NCBI RefSeq assembly: GCF_018320785.1
Contig: NC_054885.1
Coordinates: 5,096,921-5,160,920 of the forward strand
Reading direction: 5' to 3'
Origin: Cheilinus undulatus
Lineage: Eukaryota; Chordata; Actinopteri; Labriformes; Labridae
Length of the DNA: 64,000 nucleotides
Below are positions 17,780 to 34,729 of this stretch, piece by piece (within the stretch, counting starts at the first letter, position 1; every line of letters starts with the position of its first letter). A program made the position numbers and the translations under genes. The notes under the pieces are model-generated. The model searched no databases, was not told the DNA's origin, and saw only the letters and a list, made by a program, of their open reading frames with translations.

Positions 17780-19290
17780 ATATTCATCATTATAAAGTGA
17801 AATATTTGAAGGCTTGTATTTGTTTTAATCTTGATGATTATAGCTTACAGCTCAAAAAATCCAAAACCCACTATCTCAAAGTATAAGAATATTGCAGAAA
17901 AGTCCAATTTGCAAAGGATTCCTGAGTTTTTTTCTGCCATTCTGGTTCAGTACACACAAATATAACCACAGGGAATACTGCTGGCATGATTAATGTCTAG
18001 AAGATAATATTAGACACCCTCCTCAAGCAGGGTAAGCCACTGAAGGTCACTGCAGGAGTTCTTGAATCTGATTTGTTTGACAATCCTCTGAAGGCTGAGC
18101 TCATCCCTGTTGTTTGTGCTCCTCTTCTTATCACAGTTTTCCCTTCCAGTCAACGTTCCATGAATCTGCTTTGAAACAGCCTCTGAGATTCACCTGTCTT
18201 TTCAGCAGTGACCTTCTGTGACTTACCCTCCTTAAATATGCTTTGATACCGACTCTGAGAACAGCCTGCTATTTCAGCAGTGACCCTTTGTGGCTTACCC
18301 TATTTTGATATGCTCAAATAAAGCCTCTGAGAACCCCCTGGCCTTATCAGCAGCTACTTTCTGTGGCTTACCCTTCTTGAATATGCTTTGATACAAACTC
18401 TAAGAAACCGTCCCCTTGCCATTGACTTTCTGTGGCTTACCCCCCCCCCCCCCCCCAAATAGACTGAAATAAAGCCTCTGAGAACAGCCTGCATTTCAGC
18501 AGTGTCCTTCTGTGACTTACCCTCCTTGAATATGCTTTGATGTCGACTCTGAGAACAACCTGCTATTTCAGCAGTGACCTGCTGTGGCTTACCCTCATTT
18601 AATATGCTTTGATACAAACTCTAAGAAACCGTCCCCTTTCCATTGACTTTCTGTGGCTTACCCTCCTCCAATAGGCTGAAATAAAGCTTCTGAGAACAGG
18701 CAGGCCTTTCCAACAGCTGCCTTCTGTGGCTTACCCTATTTGAATATGCTTTGATACAGACTCTAAGAACCACCTGCCATTTCAGCAGTGACCCTCTGTG
18801 GCTTACCTTCCTTCAATGTGCTTTGATGTCGACTCTGACAACAGCCTGCACTTTCTCCAATGACCTTCTGTGGCTTACCCTCCTCAAATAGGCTGAAATA
18901 TATCCTCTGAGAACAGCCAGGCCTTTCCAACAGCTGCCTTTTGTGTCTTACCCTTCTTGAATATGCTTTGATACCGACTCTGAAAACAGCCTGCACTCTC
19001 AGCAGGGACCTTCTGTGGCTTACCCTCCTTGTTGATGGTATCCGTGATTGTCTTCTGGACATTTGTCAAGTCAGCAGTCTTCCCCATGATTGTGGTTTTG
19101 TGTACTGACGCAGAGCGAGAGAGAGAAGGTTCAGGAAACCTTCGCAAATTGGACTGTACTGCGATAAATTGAGAGAGTGGATTTTTGTGAGCTGTAAACT
19201 GTAATCATCAAGACTAAAACATAAAAGGGTTGAGATATTTCACTTTGTTTAAGGGAAATCTATTTATTTCATATTTTATGTTTAATTCTT
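17780..19290. mobile_element. Fold-back Tc1-like element with tandem internal array
   Basis: Outer arms are inverted copies: left TGAAATATTTGAAGG ... TTGATGATTATAGCTTACAG, right CTGTAAACTGTAATCATCAA ... TGAGATATTTCAC. Each arm leads into the start of a Tc1-type transposase reading frame. On the right arm, minus strand, it reads MGKTADLTNVQKTITDTINK then EGKPQKVPAESAGC. The coding sequence then gives way to the tandem array 18195-19030 and never reaches the catalytic domain. It is therefore a non-autonomous relative of a Tc1-like transposon. Confidence 0.7.
18195..19030 (-). repeat. Tandem array of ~70-bp transposase-derived units
   Basis: About twelve units of 64-75 bp, each carrying CTTCTGTGGCTTACCCTCCT and ATGCTTTGATACCGACTCTG-type motifs. 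On the minus strand each unit reads roughly as EGKPQKVTAEIAGCSQSRHQ plus SIFK, i.e. the segment at the N-terminal HTH of the transposase. Two unit types tend to alternate (AATATGCTTTGATAC and AATAGGCTGAAATAAAG). One unit contains a run of 17 C at 18440-18456. Frames stay open for 87 and 99 codons in places, but this follows from unit length and is not evidence of a gene. Confidence 0.8.
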
Positions 19291-19479
19291 GAGCAAAGCT
19301 AACCAGAGTCATATTTGGCCAATAAAGCTGATTCTGTTTCTGATTAGTCTGCATTGCTGAGTAATCTTTCACCATAACTTAAAAGTTTGTCACTTGGATT
19401 TCTGCCTCATCATGTTTTCAGATTCTACACCACAGGCAAAAAAACCTGCTTCATCATGTTTAGCCCTCAGTAAACTAAC

Positions 19480-19560
19480 ATGTGACTCAGTAGTCTCACT
19501 TCCCTTTTGACTCAGCTGCCTCGGTTTCAGGACATCATGTGTGTATAAAAGAGGCAGGAC
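19480..19560 (+). promoter_or_regulatory. hmox1 core promoter: AP-1/ARE sites and TATA box
   Basis: TGACTCAG at 19483-19490 and TGACTCAGC at 19508-19516 fit the AP-1 and antioxidant-response (TGACnnnGC) consensus. The second is the reverse complement of the stress-response element core GCTGAGTCA known from mammalian HMOX1 enhancers. TATAAAA at 19544-19550 puts transcription start near 19575, about 70 bp before the ATG. Nrf2-small Maf activation and Bach1 repression are inferred from the family. Confidence 0.7.
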
Positions 19561-19645
19561 GGAGTCGTGAAGCCACAGAGGACAAATCAACTCAGAGAAG
19601 ACGAGCAGCCAAGCAGCCGGCACAAAGAAAGACCAGCCTGCAGAG

Positions 19646-22600
19646 ATGGAGAACATGAAGAGCGCCAGGAAGAACGATGAAGGAGAAGTTGGAAGGTAGG
19701 ACAACAAGAAGAGGAAAATTAAATAGTGCTCTGCCACTTTAAATTTGTCAGAATGTCAGAAGTTTCCTGTTAAATATTGACCGTTTTCCTTCTTTACAGT
19801 GATTTATCAGAGCAGATTAAAGCAGCCACTAAAGACAACCACGTCCGAGCTGAAAACACCCAGCTGATGCTGAGCTACCAGAAAGGACAGATCACCCTGC
19901 CACAGTACAAGGTAAGCACCAGTACAACCAAACTTTCTCTCATCATCATGGTATTCGTAGGTACTTATCTGCCTCTCTCTGCCCATCAGGTGCTGCTCTG
20001 CTCCCTCTATGAGATCTACAGGGCGCTGGAAGAAGAGATGGACAGAAATTCATCCCACCCTGCTGTTGCGCCAATATACTTCCCTCAGGAACTTGCCCGT
20101 CTGGAGTCACTGGAGAGAGATCTGGAGTATTTCTTCGGCTCGGAGTGGAGGAAGAGAGTGATCGTTCCTGCAGCCACACACAGATATGAACAGAGACTCA
20201 GAAAGGTAAGCTGAGAAGAGGAATTTCAGTTATCATTATTATACTACGGCACTAACAGCCCAATCCCTATCCTCTGTTAGATTGAGGTAGCTACCTCTGT
20301 TTGCTTGGCTCATTGTTTTGCTGGGAAATAAATCTTCCCCTGAGCCGTAGTTCTCTTGCAGACTGAATAAGATTGTCACTGCATTCATATTACCTGCAAC
20401 CTTTACAAACCTTCCAGGGCCAGCTGCCCAGAAGCATCCCCACAGCATGATGCTGCCACCACCGTGCTGGTGTTTTTGGGGTGATGTGCAGTGTTTGGCG
20501 TCTTGTCTGATGGCCAAAAAGCCTCATTTTGGTCTCATCAGACCAAAGAACTTTCTCCCACTTGACCATGGAGTCTCCCACATGCCTTTTGGTGAACCCT
20601 AGACCAGACTGAGTCTGAGTTCTCTTTGCCATAAAGCTCTGACTGGTGAAGAACCCGGCCGACAGTTGTCGTCTGCAGAGTCTCTCCCATCTCAGCTGCT
20701 GAAGCTTGGAGCTCCTTCAGAGTAGTCATAGGTGTCTTGGTGGCCTCTCTCACTAGTCTCCCTCTTGTCCTTCTCACTCAGTTTGTGAGGACGGCCTGAT
20801 TCAGGCAGATTTACACATGCAAACTCATATTCCTTCCATTTCTTTATAATGGATCTAACTGAACTCTGGGGGAAGTTCAGAGCCTTGGAAATATTTTTGC
20901 ATCCATCCCCTGACTTACACTTTTCAATAGCCTTTAAGTTGCTTGATGTGTTCTTTTGTCTTCATGGTGTAATGGTAGCCAGGAATCCTGATTGACTAGT
21001 TGGCTGGACCTCTCTTGAATTAGGTCAAAACATCCAAGAGGGTGAAATTTTGTAGATACTTGAGCCGCTCAGAGTAAGACAGATAAACATGATAATGTGA
21101 AGTGAGCAGGCTAATTACCTGCTCATTATAAAGTGGTAACAGGCTGTATCTCTTGTAAATTGCAGCTAAAATGTCCTTCTTTTTCAGATCGGCAGAGAGA
21201 AGCCGGAGCTGTTGGTGGCCCACGCCTACACTCGCTATCTTGGAGATCTATCAGGAGGTCAAGTGCTGGGAAAAATTACCCAGAAATCTCTAGGGCTGAG
21301 CGGCACAGAGGGACTTTCCTTCTTCTCTTTCCCTGGCGTGACCAGCCCGAACCGCTTCAAGCAGCTGTACAGGAGCCGCATGAACAGCATCGAGCTGACG
21401 GAGGAGGAGAAGGAGGAGGTGCTGGAGGAGGCGGTCGCTGCCTTCGAGCTCAACATTCAGGTAAGGAGACAAACGCGGGATTAAGTGTCGGGTATCCTTG
21501 TCACGTATGGGGAGGAAAGCTGGAACACTAATATTTTATATATAGAACCCTGATTCAGAAAAAGTTGGGACGCTGTCTAAAATGTAAATAAAAGCAGAAG
21601 ATAAAAAATATATCGGATGTTGAAACTGAGACATTTTAATATTTCATGAGAAATATCAGCTCATGTTGAATTTGATGGTAGCAACACATCTCAAAAAAGT
21701 TGGGACAGGGCGACGTTTACCATTGTGTAGCATCCTCTCTTCTTTTATCAACAGTCTGTAAACGTCTGGGAAGTGAGGAGATCAGCTGCTGGAGTTTTTG
21801 GAGAGAAATGTTGTCCCATTTTTGTCTGATGTAGGATGCAGGCTTAAGAACTGTGCCAGGATTACAAGCTGGGCCGTCCCTGTCCTATAAAGTCAACAGG
21901 GGCCACTTTTTTCCTGAAATAATTTCAAATTTTGACCACAGAACAGTTTTCCAGTTAGCCTCAGTCCATTTTGAATGAATGTTGGCACAGAAAAGATGGT
22001 GGGGTTTCTGGAATGTGTTCACATAGAGCTTCTTCTTTGCATGATCCAGCTTTAACTTGGATTTGTGGATGGTACAGCAAAGTGTTCCTGATCACATAAA
22101 GGGATTTCCAGTGCAGAATCATGCCTGTTTTGAATGCAGTGGCCCTTGAGGGCCCCAAAGGTCACCAGCACCTTTAGCCTTGTCCCTTCCCGCAGAGATT
22201 TCTTCAGATTCTCTGAATCTTTTGGTGATATTTTGGACTGTATTTGGAGGGATATTTTAAGTCTTTGCAATTTTACATTGAGGAACATTTTCACAAAATT
22301 TTCCACAATTTTGAGATGCAGTTTTTCACAGATTGGTGAATCTCTGCCCATCCTTACTTCTTAAAGACTCTGCCTCTCAAAAAATGCTCCTTTTATACCC
22401 AGTCATGTTACTGACCTGTTGCCAGTTAACTTAATTAGTTCTAAAAAAAACCTTCCAGCTTTTACTTTTCCAGCCTTGTTACCCCGTCCCAACTTTTTTG
22501 AGATGTGTTGCTGCCATAAAATTTAAGAGCTGATTTTTTTCAGGAAATGGTAAAATGTCTCAGTTCCAACATCTGACATGTTATTTTGTTTTACTGTGGA

Positions 22601-23177
22601 TAAAATATGATTTTATGAGATTTAACTTGTTTTCTACATTTTACACAGTGCCCCAACTTTTTTGGAATTAGGGTTGTAGAGTCTGGCTTACATCAGTTCT
22701 AGCTAATCTAACTTTACAGAGAAATATTAAACTTCTGACATATGTTAAAGTATGATTAAATGTCCTGGAATTAAACGGTTTATCTCACTAACTGCTGATA
22801 AACATTATTGTTAATTCGGCTGACTCCCTTCACTCCTAGCGTTGAATTTGCCTTATAAGGGAATGAGCTTTTTAAAAGCACATCTACAGAGGACAGTGAT
22901 CGCCACGTGAACATGTTCCAAACATTACACTGAAATTAAGCAGAAACAGGAAGTGAATCTGCAGGGCGTCCACAGCTTGCTGACCTTTATTTTTTTTCTT
23001 TCTCACCAGGTTTTTGATGACTTGCAGAAAATGTTGAGTATTACAGCGGAAACCGCGGACCAATCAGCAGGCAGCAGCGTCGAAACCTCAATGTTCCCTT
23101 CTTCCCCCCTCATGCAGCTCACCGTGGGATTGTGTGTAGCACTGACCACCATTGGAGTGGGAATTTACTCCTTTTAG
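19646..23177 (+). CDS. hmox1: Heme oxygenase 1
   Basis: Five exons: 19646-19695, 19800-19911, 19990-20205, 21188-21460, 23010-23177 (stop TAG). Total 819 nt, 272 aa, similar to other fish HO-1 proteins. The enzyme opens haem to biliverdin, CO and iron using electrons from cytochrome P450 reductase on the ER membrane. The proximal haem ligand is His31 ([11 protein letters not shown]). The family signature [18 protein letters not shown] is complete, and [12 protein letters not shown] follows. The C-terminus has a hydrophobic tail anchor ([21 protein letters not shown], final ~21 residues), as expected for HO-1. It is the only plus-strand gene here. Introns 3 and 4 hold Tc1-like relics. AATAAA at 23280-23285 and 23311-23316 are likely poly(A) signals. 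Confidence 0.97.
20250..21110 (-). mobile_element. Tc1-like transposase relic in hmox1 intron 3
   Basis: Minus-strand frames give Tc1-type transposase fragments: [56 protein letters not shown] and KVAGNMN. These include the WSDET and MLWGCF catalytic-region motifs. Frameshifts and stops break it. It belongs to a different Tc1 lineage from the AATTCCAAAAAAGTTGGG family elsewhere in the window. The terminal repeats are not clearly seen. Confidence 0.75.
21543..22678. mobile_element. Tc1-like element in hmox1 intron 4
   Basis: Left end GATTCAGAAAAAGTTGGGAC and right end CCCCAACTTTTTTGGAATTA are inverted. TA dinucleotides flank both ends, as expected for Tc1/mariner. The interior keeps degraded transposase-region sequence (GAACAGTTTTCCAGTTAGCC, TTCTTCTTTGCATGATCCAG). 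It is about 1.14 kb and non-functional. Confidence 0.8.
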
Positions 23178-25592
23178 ACCTAAACATGTTACCATGCACA
23201 TGCAGCACTTTACCTATCACTTTTGTATATTTATGATTTTATGATACCAGATTTTTCATCTGTGATGGAATTAGAGTCAAATAAATCAATATCTATTATA
23301 ATACTATGGCAATAAAAGAAGTCTTAGACTGTTGATCTGGATTATTTCTTGATGATTAGTTGCTAAAGTTGATGCTAAACTACAGCTCATGGTCTACATT
23401 GAGCAGAAGTGCTTCTACTGTAATATTACCAGCATATTTGTGCTACACAGACAGTGAGTTTGCCCACTATCTGTTTATTGATTGATTTATTATAAATAAG
23501 ATGCAGTTTTTCATATTGTCAGTGCCTTTTGATACTATCTTCCATCAACTCTTAGAGGCTGTTCAGGTCATTTTGAGGCTTTTTTGGTCTTTTTTTAAAA
23601 TTTCTTTTCGATTATTTTAATGTGAATAATTAACATTTTGGAGGGTATTTTTTTCCTGATAGAATTCAGATATTTTTATATCAGGGCCTGTAACAGGTCA
23701 GTAATAAGCTCTAGACACTTGTACACACTCAGGCTGTTAGTGGCCAAAAATGCCCCATTGAAACCCATCAGAACCACAATGATTGACCCTCCAGTCACAG
23801 CAGTAAAAAGCATGAATTCTGTGATATTAGAGTTTCATTCTGGGGTCACTGCTTCAAAGATTTTCCTGTTTGTTACTAAATGTCAGAGGTTTTCACATAT
23901 TTGCCTGTTTTTTCCTGGTTTCCGATATGGGCACTACTGTGGAAATGTATTAACATAATGAAAATAAACAAAAATAATGCATTAAACCAAAGTTTTTGCT
24001 CATTTTTAAAATATATAAGGCCGTTTAACAACTTCAGAGAAATCCAATTTGCATGTATTCAGAAATACTTCCTTTTCTGTGTGTTTTTTACATCACAAAC
24101 ATCAGGTTTGTTTGTTTTTTTTGGTTGTTTTTTTGGGTTTTTTTTTTTTTTTTTCGTTGTTTTTTTGGGGTTTTGGTTGTTTTTTTTTTGTTTTTTTGTT
24201 TTTTTTTGCTTAAACTGGCATTTAAAGGGTTAAATTACTCCAGTTGACATGTACAAGCAGGTCTGATATTGTTTAAACTTAAAACATTTATTTATAATGA
24301 GCTCTGACCTTGGTTAAAAAGTAAATGCAAAACAAGTGCATAATAAAAACATATATTTTTTTCTATTTATGTATAACCGTCATTTTTGGCCACAAAAACT
24401 TCAGTGTAACAGTTTTGTGAAAAAAAGAAAAAATGCTTACAAATCAAAATTGTTGCCCATCACTATCACATTCAAAGTCATAATCACTTACAATAAAATC
24501 TAATTTTCACAGTGTATGAAAATAAAGTGTTTTTAAAGTAGAAAATTCAGCGTTTTAGTAGTTAAACTGGTATTGCAAGGGTCAAATCCCCCCCTCAGAA
24601 AATCAGTGTTTGATTTCTATGATCAGGTCTGAGCTTGATAAAAACAAAATTGATGCTAAAGAGTGAAACATTTTTTAATGTAAAATATTTGTACTGCTGT
24701 TTATGAATGGTGGCCATCTTTGGCCACTTACACCTTGAGTTTAACAATTTATGAAAACCCTTTAAAGAAAATCATACATAAAAATCATTGTATTCTTGTG
24801 ATTATGTATCCAAGGCTGACATATTCTCCTTCTAGGAAATTTAATTTGCATACTGTATTTACAGAGTACTTCACTTTTTGTGGCTTTTCCCCTTACATCA
24901 GGGTTCTTTTAATAACACTTTTTGGCATTTTGGTCGTTATTAAGAAGACAGTAGTGTGATTCAGACACAGGGATGTGAGACTGTGGGAGTCAAGAAAGCA
25001 GAGGCCAGACTTGAACCTGGACCACAGGCTTACGTGGAGCGTGACCAGGAGGCCATCTGCACCAAACATCTGAGATTTTTTTTCACTTAAACTGACATTT
25101 AAAGGGTTTAAAAGATTAATATTTGATGTTTATGCAAAATATGAATGTACATTTCTTTTTTTGTTATATATTTATGTAGCCATTTTTTGGTTCCACCCTC
25201 AGTGTAACAATAATCAAATAAAGGACAGTTTCCTCATACTGATGACATCACCGTAACATTTTAACCTTATGTTCTGTAAAATTAACCAAGTGTTGATGTT
25301 TTTATCAGCCTGTCATATTCATGAACTTTATTAAATAAAAACCAGCGCTCTTATTTTTATTTAAGTACTTTATTTCAAATGCTTCCATATCAGACACCTT
25401 TAAACATCTGTGTGTAACAGTGACGCCTTTATTTTATTACTTTTTATGAATTCATTTACTAAATAAATCCCAGATTTTCACCACGACTAAGAGCATAAAT
25501 CATTCCAACATGTCCTGACACAAAAACAGAGAATACGTAGATCAAAACTATTTACATTAACATCATAGGTGTGAAATAAGAGCTGGTTTCCT
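23178..25592. repeat. hmox1-mcm5 convergent spacer with diverged repeats
   Basis: The spacer between the convergent hmox1 and mcm5 genes holds both 3' UTRs. Three diverged direct repeats start near 24210, 24555 and 25084; each opens with TTAAACTGGCATTTAAAGGG-type sequence and later has GGCCATTTTTGGCCAC and CAGTGTAACA. A T/G-rich low-complexity tract lies at 24108-24210. Candidate mcm5 poly(A) signals on the minus strand are at 25433-25428 and 25374-25369. I see no gene. Confidence 0.5.
24962..25075 (-). mobile_element. tRNA-derived SINE head, fragment
   Basis: The minus strand reads GGTGCAGATGGCCTCCTGGT ... CAGGTTCAAGTCTGGCC, a tRNA-like A-box/B-box arrangement resembling the SINE at 36668-36881. 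It interrupts the third diverged repeat downstream of hmox1. The identity is tentative. Confidence 0.4.
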
Positions 25593-32908
<7,316 letters not shown>

Positions 32909-33225
32909 ATTGAACCAGAGGAGCTTACAAACAGAGCTGGTCGAAAATAAAACCTAAACGCTGAATTATTAAGGAGTTACAACTCAAAGACGGAGCTGGT
33001 ATGACAGGCTGGATGCAATGCTCCACGGTGTGTTGTTTCGCGGGAAAAACGGAACTCTTTCCTGTCTGTTTCGCGCGAGTCGCGCTTAGTACCGCCCCTT
33101 TTCTCTTCTCTGATTGGCCGAACACAGTTATGATCTGTTGCCATTGGTTAAAGCAGAATGAAAGAGGCAGGACGTTCAAAAGGAGGTGGGGTGACAGCGA
33201 CTATGGCGCGAAAATGACAAGAGAG
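32909..33225 (-). promoter_or_regulatory. mcm5 promoter with E2F-like and CCAAT elements
   Basis: Within about 300 bp upstream of the mcm5 ATG are TTTCGCGGGAAA (33036-33047), TTTCGCGC (33069-33076) and GGCGCGAAA (33205-33213), all fitting the E2F consensus. CCGCCCC (GC box) is near 33092, with ATTGG (reverse CCAAT) at 33112-33116 and 33143-33147. This is the usual make-up of an S-phase gene promoter without a TATA box. Binding is inferred. Confidence 0.65.
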
Positions 33226-34729
33226 GGAGGGGGAGACATTAAAAACAAAGAACCACGACCAGCACAGCTGTCTGAACTCTATATTCTACCTAAAATACTT
33301 TAAATATCAGTATTATCCATCCGAAAGACTGTTGACGCAGCGATTTATCTTCACGTTTTTAAGGCGTCATACTGTAAGTTGCAGCACTAATCTAGTAAAG
33401 TGTTAAAGGGCACAACAAATTAATTTACACGTAGAAAATTCAGTGATTTAAACATGATTTGGTTTTCTTTTTTTCACCTCACATAACAATTTCTGTCTTC
33501 TTCTGTTTTCTTTATAGTCCCTTGTTTTATTAATCTAAAAATATACACAAGTATTATTGGACTGAGATACGTGATAACATTGGGAGAACATGCCATTTAA
33601 ACAGTGTGAAATACAGCATATAAATTAGTAAATATGTTTAAACTTAAACTTTACATGTAACTTTTGCTCGCCTAGGGATGAGTGTAGAAAGCTGGTACCA
33701 ACATAGTACCAGTACCAATACATCTGACACCTACCGGACCGAAGTACAAGACAGATTGTAATGCAGCATTTATGTACTTTCCTACCCAAATGCAATCCCT
33801 GTTACTCCAAAGGAAAATTTCTTTACCAATTTGTTATATTGTCATGTAATTTCTGAATTATTTACAACTCAGACACAGCTTTTGCTCGGCTGCCGAGCTT
33901 TGAAACACCTTTTTTCTCATAAAAGTATTACTGTTTAGGCCCTAACACTTGCTAGGTCTTGAGCTTGGACATGAAAAAATAAAATTAAAAGGTAATACGG
34001 TTCATATTAAATACTAGTTGACTTTAAAACTAGTAAATGTCCAAAAATTGAGAATAAAAATGACAAACTTGGATTTAAGATGAAGAAATGTTTCCAGAAA
34101 CAATCTGTCAGGCTGCACGGTGACACTCAGACGTCAAAGATAAGCAACAAAACACAGAAATCCTTTGTTAGCAAGAATTAACTTTAATATTTTTACATTA
34201 TTCCACATACAGAACCTGCAAAACTGCATCTTTGAAAAAAGGCAATGCAATCCTCTCTCTCTGAGGAGAAGCGTAAAATCTTTGGCTGGGGGTGATGAAA
34301 CACTGTAAGGTTCCTTTATTCCTGAAAATCCTTCTCTCACTAGGAGACAAAGTTTATTTAAACTTTAACTGATTTCTTGAGATGAATTTTAAAATTGTAG
34401 TTGTTTTTTACAAGATGCTTTCTCTAATTTGTTAACATCATTAGGCTTCATGATGACTAGAAAAATAGGCTTTAGAGAGCAAACATTTACCCCACATCTC
34501 AAACTTTAGCAGCCCTTTTAATCAGAATACAAACATCTAAACGTAGCTTCATTCAGCTTGGCGACACACTAAATAACATCACCTCCTTTGACCTACACAT
34601 GTAACTAATATTTCTGTCTGAAGCATTCGCAGGTCTTGGGTTACAGGCAGCAGCAGCGATCTGCAGAGCGAGCGTTCACTGTAGTTCAGACTGAACGGTG
34701 CATATGTTTCACAATCCTCACTGTCCGTT
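33226..34729. other. mcm5-gcat spacer
   Basis: AT-rich sequence between the mcm5 promoter and the gcat stop codon. It includes the gcat 3' UTR; a minus-strand AATAAA lies at 34320-34315. No gene or classified repeat is seen. Confidence 0.4.

Larger units (their letters stand above)
17346..19479. other. foxred2-hmox1 divergent spacer
   Basis: The two genes point away from each other across this spacer. Its central part is the fold-back Tc1-like element at 17780-19290. The flanks are AT-rich and show no gene. Confidence 0.5.

Noticed and set aside
18195-19030. Regularly repeated array that might suggest a CRISPR or a repeat-protein gene
   Set aside because: Units of 64-75 bp are joined head to tail without unique spacers, lie between transposon arms in a vertebrate genome, and derive from a transposase segment. 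Frames break between units.
20239-20777. Minus-strand frames that look like a gene inside hmox1
   Set aside because: They are fragments of a broken Tc1-like transposase in intron 3.
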